Source: Stomorhina lunata (taxonomy: Eukaryota > Arthropoda > Insecta > Diptera > Rhiniidae). From it: a stretch of DNA of 64,000 bases. A program made the position numbers and the translations under genes. Positions 57,415-64,000 of this stretch are shown piece by piece. Below the pieces are notes generated by a model that searched no databases, was not told where the DNA came from, and saw only the letters and a program-made list of their open reading frames with translations. The stretch is from assembly GCA_933228675.1 (NCBI GenBank), contig OW121743.1, forward strand, positions 58,358,406 to 58,422,405, in the 5' to 3' direction. The stretch's first letter is position 1; every line of letters begins with the position of its first letter.

Positions 57415-57735
57415 TCGTATGGGAACACAACGAGTAATGTATTCTAAAAAAAGAAAATTTAAGACATTTCTAAACTGTTGGGCGGAAAAATTTTATGTGG
57501 ATATAGCAGAAGTGTTGGGGAGCTTAAGTTTTGAACCTGGAAAGGCTAGATTGTTCTGGGGCGGCACATTCGGCCCCAAAGTAGGGCACCTAGGACTCAT
57601 AAATCACTTAAAACGATATATAATTAGCATTTCCCAACCGATTTGGAAATTTTTCAGAAATTTTTTAAATAACCCAAAAAAACGGAAAAAAATGGTTAAT
57701 TTTTAAAATATTAGCTTTAAGCAGAGACCGGAGAT
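57415..57735 (+). repeat. Dispersed repeat, left copy of an inverted pair
   Basis: GCAGAAGTGTTGGGGAGCTT, TTTTGAACCTGGAAAGGCTA, CCCCAAAGTAGGGCACCTAG, CACTTAAAACGATATATAAT and GCTTTAAGCAGAGACCGGAG occur in this order. All recur reverse-complemented at 58475-58985. A 95-codon frame (57419-57706) spans it, but the conserved peptide is not known to me and the copies are not all open. Confidence 0.78.
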
Positions 57736-58474
57736 CGTTTTATTTTTTAAATCCATCAAGTATAAATATCATTGCCGATAAAAATTTATTTTCATTTCGA
57801 TCGAAAAATAAAAAAAGAGGGATTTATATTTAAAATATAAATATCCCTCATGATGAAAATTTTATAAATATCCGAACAGAAAAATATTTTATTGATTGTT
57901 TTATTTTTGAACTTCTGTTTTGACTTTGAAAAAATAAAATGTTTATGAAATTTCAAAATTTTCAACAATGAATGTATGAATGTTTTCAATTTATTGCAAT
58001 GTTTTAGGACATCGAAGTTAAAGATAATAGTTCTAATGGGAACTATTGGCGGTTTCTTTAATTCGCGTAACTATTTCTAAAAAAAATTAACTTTTAAATG
58101 TTTTAAACGCACTTAGGCAACGACCATTTGTTGCCCAAACCCATTTCAATATAAAATTTGCAACAATAATTGAATTTTTTGCTATTTAAACGTCCTAAAT
58201 ACGCTTTATACCCGGACAAATACAAAAATAAAATTTGAATTTTTTCAATCAAAATTTATTTTCATCGGATGAAAAAAGATGAAAATTATTTTGAACTGTA
58301 CTGATAAATATCCCAAACGATTTTTTTTATATTTTATTTTCATCGGATTGAAAAAAGAAACAAAATTTTTGAACAAATAAAAATCATGAGGGATTTTTAA
58401 TATTTTTTTAAACTTCAATGATTGTTTTTTTATGGATTTAAACATGAAAATATTGTTTTAAAAGTATTAAAATC
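57736..58474. other. Spacer of the inverted pair with internal hairpin
   Basis: GAGGGATTTATATTT at 57817 and its complement ending AAATATCCCTC at 57849 form a hairpin. ATTTATTTTCATCGGAT-like strings repeat at about 57783, 58252 and 58335. No gene. Confidence 0.55.
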
Positions 58475-58985
58475 CGGTCTCTGGCTTTAAGCACTTTTAA
58501 CCTTTTTACATAGTAAAGCCTTCTTGCTCGTAAAATATTTAACTTTTTGTTTTTTTTTTTTAGAAAACTTTAAATCAGGAAAATCGGTTTACATATATAT
58601 AGATCAGATATTAGTAAAAAATCGGTAGAGTATGGGACAAAAATTTAAAATTTATTTTTTGAAGTAGAATATCTTTTAAACCGTAAGAGATAGCATGGGC
58701 AATGTTTTTTGTAGATCTTGACCTATATATTCGTTATATGATATGATTTTCCAAATCGGTTGGGAAATGACAGATATATATCGTTTTAAGTGATTTAAGA
58801 GTCCGAGGTGGCTTATTTTAGGGGCTGATTGTGCCGCCCTGTACAATCTAGGTTTTCCAGGTTCAAATTTTATGCTACCCAATACCTCTGCTATTTCCAA
58901 ATATTTTTTTTAAGTCCGCCAAACGGTTTAGAAGTTGCAGAATTATTTCCATTCTATTTTTAAACCATTCCACTGTGCGATGCTA
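58475..58985 (-). repeat. Dispersed repeat, right copy of the inverted pair
   Basis: It is the reverse complement of 57415-57735, extended by TTACATAGTAAAGC and AAATCAGGAAAATCGGTTTA on one side and CCATTCTATTTTTAAACC on the other. The longer version recurs at about 60570-60965 inside hAT-like copy f, so this may be a fragment of that element's interior. Confidence 0.78.
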
Positions 58986-60406
58986 GACTATTTGCAACGG
59001 CTATAGTGTTGCCAGTGGCAATTAATATTACCAAATACAGTTTATAAGAAAACTCAAAACAAAGAGCTATACACTCAGAGCAAACTTTTTAAAAAGCTAA
59101 AATGTTTATAAAAGTTTGCAAAATTTTTAAAATTTAAGAAGTTTTTTCAAGGTAATACAAATTTTAATTTTATTTTTTTTTTAATCTAATAATTCCTTTA
59201 AATTCCTGCTTACATTTTTTTTAGAAAAAGAAAAATCCATATCATTTAACAATTTATTTCCATTGAAGATTACAATTTCTGAATATGTACTTTCAGAAGT
59301 ATTTACTTATTCGTATAAATTTTAAGCATGAACTGCACTTTTATATAAATTTTCATATTAAATGACAGTTAAATTGAATGACAGATAGATTAATCTACAA
59401 TATTACTTGGATCTATTAGATGAATGACTGACGGATGGGTTTTCCTATTTATATAAAAGTTGAAATATTTTCAATATTATTTTGTATGGGATTTAAGTGA
59501 TAAGTTTTTTTTTTTTTTGATTAATAATTTTTAATTTTTAATAATAATTTATTAAACAAAAAAAAAGTTTGTTGATATTGAAGGGGAAATATTTATTATT
59601 TACTAATAGCTTTTTTTTGCAAAAAATTTCTTAAGAATTGTTAATTTATTATTTAATGATACAAAAGAAAATTACGTTTTAAATAAAATTACTTTTTTTT
59701 ATTTTGTTTGTTATAAATTCTTGATTTTTCTATTTTAGCTTAAATTCAAGATTTTAGATTTTTCTATTTAATTTAATAATTTTGTACATGATAAGATTTG
59801 TTTTTTCTCTTGTTAAATTGTTTGCAAATTTCATAAATTCTTATACATTTTTCCCCCCTAAAAAATATTTTTAATTATATTTCGCATTTCCATTTGCCTT
59901 TGTTTTTCATTGTGAAATCTCAAAATCTGCTTATTTTGAAATAGCCTTAAGTTGATTCCTGCAAAACATCAGTAATTGTTATCATTTTTTTTTCTCCTCC
60001 CGTTTTCTTGTAATTTGTATATCTTTTTTTTCTATTTTTTGCCCCATGTAATCTGGACTTAACTTGTCTCTACAAAGAAAAAATACATTTGGTTTATTTT
60101 CATTTGTTTTAAATTGAATTTTGTAGAAAACCAAGAAAAACAAAAAAATCCTGGGTATTATCATATTAAAACAACAAAATAAAGATTTAAAAGCCGGGGG
60201 GCAAAGAGAAGAATGTTTAGAGCTAAAATCTAATTACTCTTAACATTTAATTATTCTTTCCATTTGTTTTCCAGAAACGTTACATAAGTTTACGTTTGAC
60301 TATGTTAACTGTAAAACAACACAACACAACAGCAACACTGACTATGTAATGTACAAAAGCAGCTCTCTTTTCAAACAACAGAATAAAGAGCAATAGTAAC
60401 TCTCTT
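58986..60406. other. AT-rich unique sequence, no gene
   Basis: GTGTTGCCAGTG at 59006 matches the motif at 12964 and 17209. At 60304-60326 GTTAACTGTAAAACAACACA plus ACA is exactly reverse-complemented at 63056-63078, on the other side of the next element. Confidence 0.5.
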
Positions 60407-60414
60407 GTTTGAAC

Positions 60415-63012
60415 CAGGGATGGCAAACATGGTACAATTGTACTTTTTTTTGATACATTTAAAACGTGTTTGGTACCGTTATACTACTGCGTCCTACTTG
60501 ATACAATTTGCAAACCTTAACTTTTCGCTGCTTCGAAAAACGGAAAACCGGGAAAATTGTGTTTTTTTTTTAATATTAACCTTAAGCACTTATAACTTTT
60601 TACATAGTGAAGCTTTTAATACACTTCCTTTTTTTAATTTAAATCAAGAAAATCGGTTTATATAAAAATAAGATGTTGTTTTTGTAGATCTTGACCAATA
60701 TATTTGCATATAGTATGATTTTTCAAATGACAATTATATAACGTTTTTTAAGTGATTTATAAGTCTAAAGTTCCCTACTTTAGGGGCCGATTGTGCCGCC
60801 ATATGAAAAATCTTGGCTTTCCAGGTTCAAAACTCAAGCTCCCCAACACATCTGTATATGCTCGTAAACATTTTTTTAAATCCTGTCAAAGGTTTAGAAG
60901 TTACTGACTTATTACCATTCTATTTTTAAACCCTCCCACTGTGCGCTCTCAAATAGACAAATGGGTTTGAGATCAACTTGTAGTAGAAATAGGGTTAAAT
61001 CGGTCGATTATTTCTATTTCCCGGAATTCGGACATAGACTCATGACAGCCACAATTTCAAGGAATTTTCAAGATTTTAGTTAAAAGAGTCAAATTCATCC
61101 ATTTTTTCCTATTGCTCGATATTTGATAGGAGCTCAAATCGATTGGAAAATGACAATTATATATCGTTTTAAGTGATTTATGAGCACGGGTCGGCGCAAA
61201 AGAGAACAGAACAAAAAAATAGTCGGCAGAGTTGCCCTTTTTTTATACTTTTAACTAAAATAGGTATTTTTTCAATGTGTAGTTCTAACGTTTTAAAAAG
61301 AAAAAGTTTTCTACTTCATTTTTTTAATATTTTTTATCAAAACTTTTTCTATAGAAAATTTTTTTATCAAAACTTTTTCTATAGAAAATTTTTTTATCAA
61401 AACTTTTTCTATAGAAAATTTTTTTATCAAAAATTTTTTTATAGAAAATTTTCTATAGAAAATTTTTTTTATCAAATTTTTCTATAGAAAATTTTTTTAT
61501 CGAAAAATTTTCTACAGAAAATTTTTTTTTTATCAAAAATTTTTCTATAGAAAATTTTTTTATCAAAAATTTTTCTATAGACAATTTTTTTATCAACAAT
61601 TTTTCTATAGAAAATTTTTTTTATCAAAAATGTTTCTATTTAAAATTTTTTTATCAAAAATGTTTCTATTAAAAATTTATTTATCAAAAATTTTTCTATA
61701 GAAAATTTTTTTATCAAAAATTTTTCTATAGAAAATTTTTTTATCAAAAATTTTTCTATAGAAAATTTTTTTATCAAAAATTTTTCTATAGAAAATTTTT
61801 TTATCAAAAATTTTTCTATAGAAAATTTTTTTATCAAAAATTTTTCTATAGAAAATTTTTTTATCAAAAATTTTTCTATAGAAAATTTTTTTATCAAAAA
61901 TTTTTCTATAGAAAATTTTTTTATCAAAAATTTTTCTATAGAAAATTTTTTATCAAAAAATTTTCTATAGAAAATTTTTTTATCAAATTTTTCTATAGAA
62001 AATTTTTTTATCGAAAAATTTTCTACAGAAAAATTTTTTTTTATCAAAAATTTTTCTATAGACAATTTTTTTATCAAAAATTTTTCTATAGAAAATTTTT
62101 TTATCAACAATTTTTCTATAGAAAATTTTTTTATCAAAAATTTTTCTATAGAAAATATTTTTATCAAAAATTTTTCTATAGAAAATATTTTTATCAAAAA
62201 TTTTTCTATAGAAAATTTTTTTATCAAAAATTTTTCTATAGAAAATTTTTTTCAAGTATTTTTTTACCAAAAATTTTCGTACAAAAATTTTTCTATAGAC
62301 ATTTTTTTTATCAAAAATGTTTCTATGGAAAAGTTTTTATCAAAAATTTTTTATAGAAAAAGTTTTTATAGAAAAAGTTTTTATCAAAAATTTTAATGTA
62401 AAGAATTTTTTTAACAAAAATTTTTCTATGGAAAATTTTTCTATAGAAAATGTTTTTTTCAAAAATTTTTCTATAGAAAATTTATGAAAAACATGTTTAT
62501 CAATAATTTTTCTTAGAAGATTTGAATTTTTTTTTTTTGATACAAAAATATTTTTATCGAAAGTTTTTACAAAAAAATATTTTTATCGAAAAATTTTCTA
62601 TAAAATCTAATTTTTATAGAACAATTTTCCAAAGAAAATATTTTAATTTAAAATTTTTCTATACAAAAATGTTTGGATTGAAAATATCTAATAAATCTAA
62701 AATTGTTTAATATTAAAATTTATTACTGTTTTGAAAACTATTCCCAATATTTACAAAAATATTCATAATGTTTACAAAAATAATAGTGTATTGGCAACAA
62801 TGTTCGAGATTATATTTCTTTACAATATTCATCGGTTACTGGTGGTATGGGCTGCCTACTCCTGTTTATGAGTTTCAAATTAGATACCCGTTAAATCAGG
62901 AATATTTCAATAGAATATATTGTAAATAAAAAAAATGGTACCTTCTTGTTCTAAAAAGTACATTTTCTTTTTATAGTAGATACAAAATTAAGTAACCTAT
63001 TTTCCATCCCTG
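60415..63012 (+). mobile_element. hAT-like non-autonomous element, copy f, perfect TSD
   Basis: It starts CAGGGATGGCAAACATGG, GTACAATTGTAC and ends AACCTATTTTCCATCCCTG. The 8-bp target duplication GTTTGAAC is perfect on both sides (60407-60414 and 63013-63020) and fits nTnnnnAn. The interior is family 5' sequence, the dispersed repeat (60570-60965), array A10 and then family 3' sequence. There is no transposase. This is the best-defined member of the family. Confidence 0.9.
61325..62660. repeat. Minisatellite array A10, 30-bp unit, inside copy f
   Basis: About 40-45 units of TTTATCAAAAATTTTTC followed by TATAGAAAATTTT. The core is TTTTCTATAGAAAA. The period is exactly 30 bp at 61680-61950 and 62050-62240. 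A block around ATCGAAAAATTTTCTACAG recurs (61500 and 62010). The edges are diverged. The long reverse frame 61640-62227 (195 codons, decapeptide KKFSIEKFLI) exists only because the period is a multiple of three. Confidence 0.95.
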
Positions 63013-63020
63013 GTTTGAAC

Positions 63021-64000
63021 AGAGTTGCCGTTGTGCTTATCAGTATCGAAGTTACTGTTGTGTTGTTTTACAGTTAACGAATTAAAACAAAATAACTCAA
63101 GTGAAGAGAGTGTTAAAGTGGGTGTATTAGTAATGTTATGCTTAACATGAGTATGTTTTGCTGATATTGCATATTTTTTCTCTCATATTAGTTTAGTTTG
63201 TTGTTATTTCCCTGCTAGAGAGCTACTTAATGTCCTTATAAATATTTTCCAAAATGCCTTAAAGAATATTGTGGGGTACTTTAAAACATTTACAATATAA
63301 CATAAAAAGATCTTTAAAAAGAGGGTTGTAGATGTGTGAATTTATAGTAAAATAAGGGGCTATTTCGTGAAAGTCGAAAATACTGGCTATTATCATGAGA
63401 CTAAAATTGTAATTGTTATAATTTCTTAAATTTTCTTTAACATAAATTCTTTAATGTTATTCAGAAAAAAATCTTAGAAATATACTTTTTTGTTACACCA
63501 TTTAATTGCACTTTTACGTGTTTGCTTACAACCAAATGACTAATAACACGAAATTAAGGCACTTAGTAAAGAAATGCACTTTGAAAATGTGAGAAAATTG
63601 CACTAAATTGCACATAAAGAAAATACTAATGACAGTGACTAAGACGACCAAACATGATATAAAATTGTGAAATAACTGCAAAAAAGGGGAGAAAGAAGAA
63701 AATGGATCGGGAAAAAATTAAAACTGAATTTCATGAAGTATAGTTGTGTAAGGGATGGATATGCCTTGGTGACCACTTTGAACCTCCTGCTGCATCAAAA
63801 AGCTGACATTTTAGCAAATGATAGGTGGGCATCTGTCAATGGCTGTATTCAGTCCAAACCGATGTGGACCTGTTTGAATAGGCAACGCTCTCACAGATTG
63901 CTGCCATCATTCAGCAATTAGTCTGATGGTTACTTCAAATGATTGCAGATGCAGTGGAGACGAGAAAGATAAGAGACTGAGTCGATAAAACATTTTCTAT
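63021..64000. other. Unique sequence to window end, no gene
   Basis: 63730-63990 is less AT-rich, with a 62-codon frame (63733-63921, +) without recognisable content. It could be part of a feature continuing beyond the window. The last bases (ATTTTCTAT) may start another CTATAG-type repeat, but this cannot be judged. Confidence 0.4.

Noticed and set aside
61640..62227. 195-codon frame with a decapeptide repeat, the longest in the window
   Set aside because: Translation of the 30-bp array A10 inside a transposon; composition is only that of the repeat.

Overview
The window looks like non-coding, repeat-dominated DNA from a higher fly (Diptera). This is inferred from the very high A+T content, long homopolymer runs, CAA/CAG-type simple repeats, dipteran interspersed-repeat tails (GACGGACGG... 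followed by CTAAATCGACTCAG), and decayed rosa-type mariner, Tc1-type and DD37E transposases. A calyptrate (blowfly-like) genome is a guess. I find no convincing host gene, tRNA or rRNA. Every recognisable protein-coding stretch is a broken transposase, and nearly all other long open frames are translations of tandem repeats. The window could be intergenic or lie inside a giant intron.

Layout. (1) 0-6 kb: three blocks of about 28-30 bp minisatellite built on the palindrome TTTTCTATAGAAAA, in alternating orientation. (2) 6.7-13 kb: two hAT-like non-autonomous elements carrying broken mariner (DD41D, rosa-like) copies, with a 360-bp near-perfect palindrome between them. (3) 14-20.2 kb: degenerate tandem repeats, an array that reverses strand, and a Tc1 pseudogene that runs directly into a 2.1-kb array of 31-bp units. 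(4) 22.4-26 kb: a hAT-like 5' end followed by a 3.4-kb array of 29-bp units with higher-order structure. (5) 27.3-32.3 kb: two blocks of a diverged repeat of about 130 bp with a GC-rich box, flanking a reverse-oriented hAT-like element that contains a mariner remnant. (6) 32.3-35.3 kb: a compound array (31-bp, 33-bp, then another 31-bp unit). (7) 37-46.5 kb: locally duplicated, moderately complex sequence, a 12-bp repeat, a pogo/Tigger-like element and small MITEs. (8) 47.1-51.3 kb: two arrays of the same 31-bp unit in opposite orientation around a 1.2-kb spacer. (9) 52.4-55.2 kb: a hAT-like element enclosing a mariner MITE and a DD37E pseudogene. (10) 56.6-63 kb: an uncharacterised TIR element, an inverted pair of a dispersed repeat, and a hAT-like element with a perfect 8-bp target duplication whose interior is a 1.3-kb palindromic minisatellite.

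Two systems tie the window together. The first is a superfamily of palindrome-centred minisatellites, roughly 18 kb in total. Unit length stays at 28-33 bp while the flanking A/T tracts vary, and blocks are often arranged as inverted pairs. The second is a hAT-like family recognised by CAGGGATGG...CCATCCCTG ends and nTnnnnAn target sites. At least two arrays (A6 and A10) are physically associated with these elements and one (A5) with a Tc1 pseudogene, which suggests that arrays nucleate in decaying transposons. Coordinates of degenerate repeats are approximate to about 10-30 bp.
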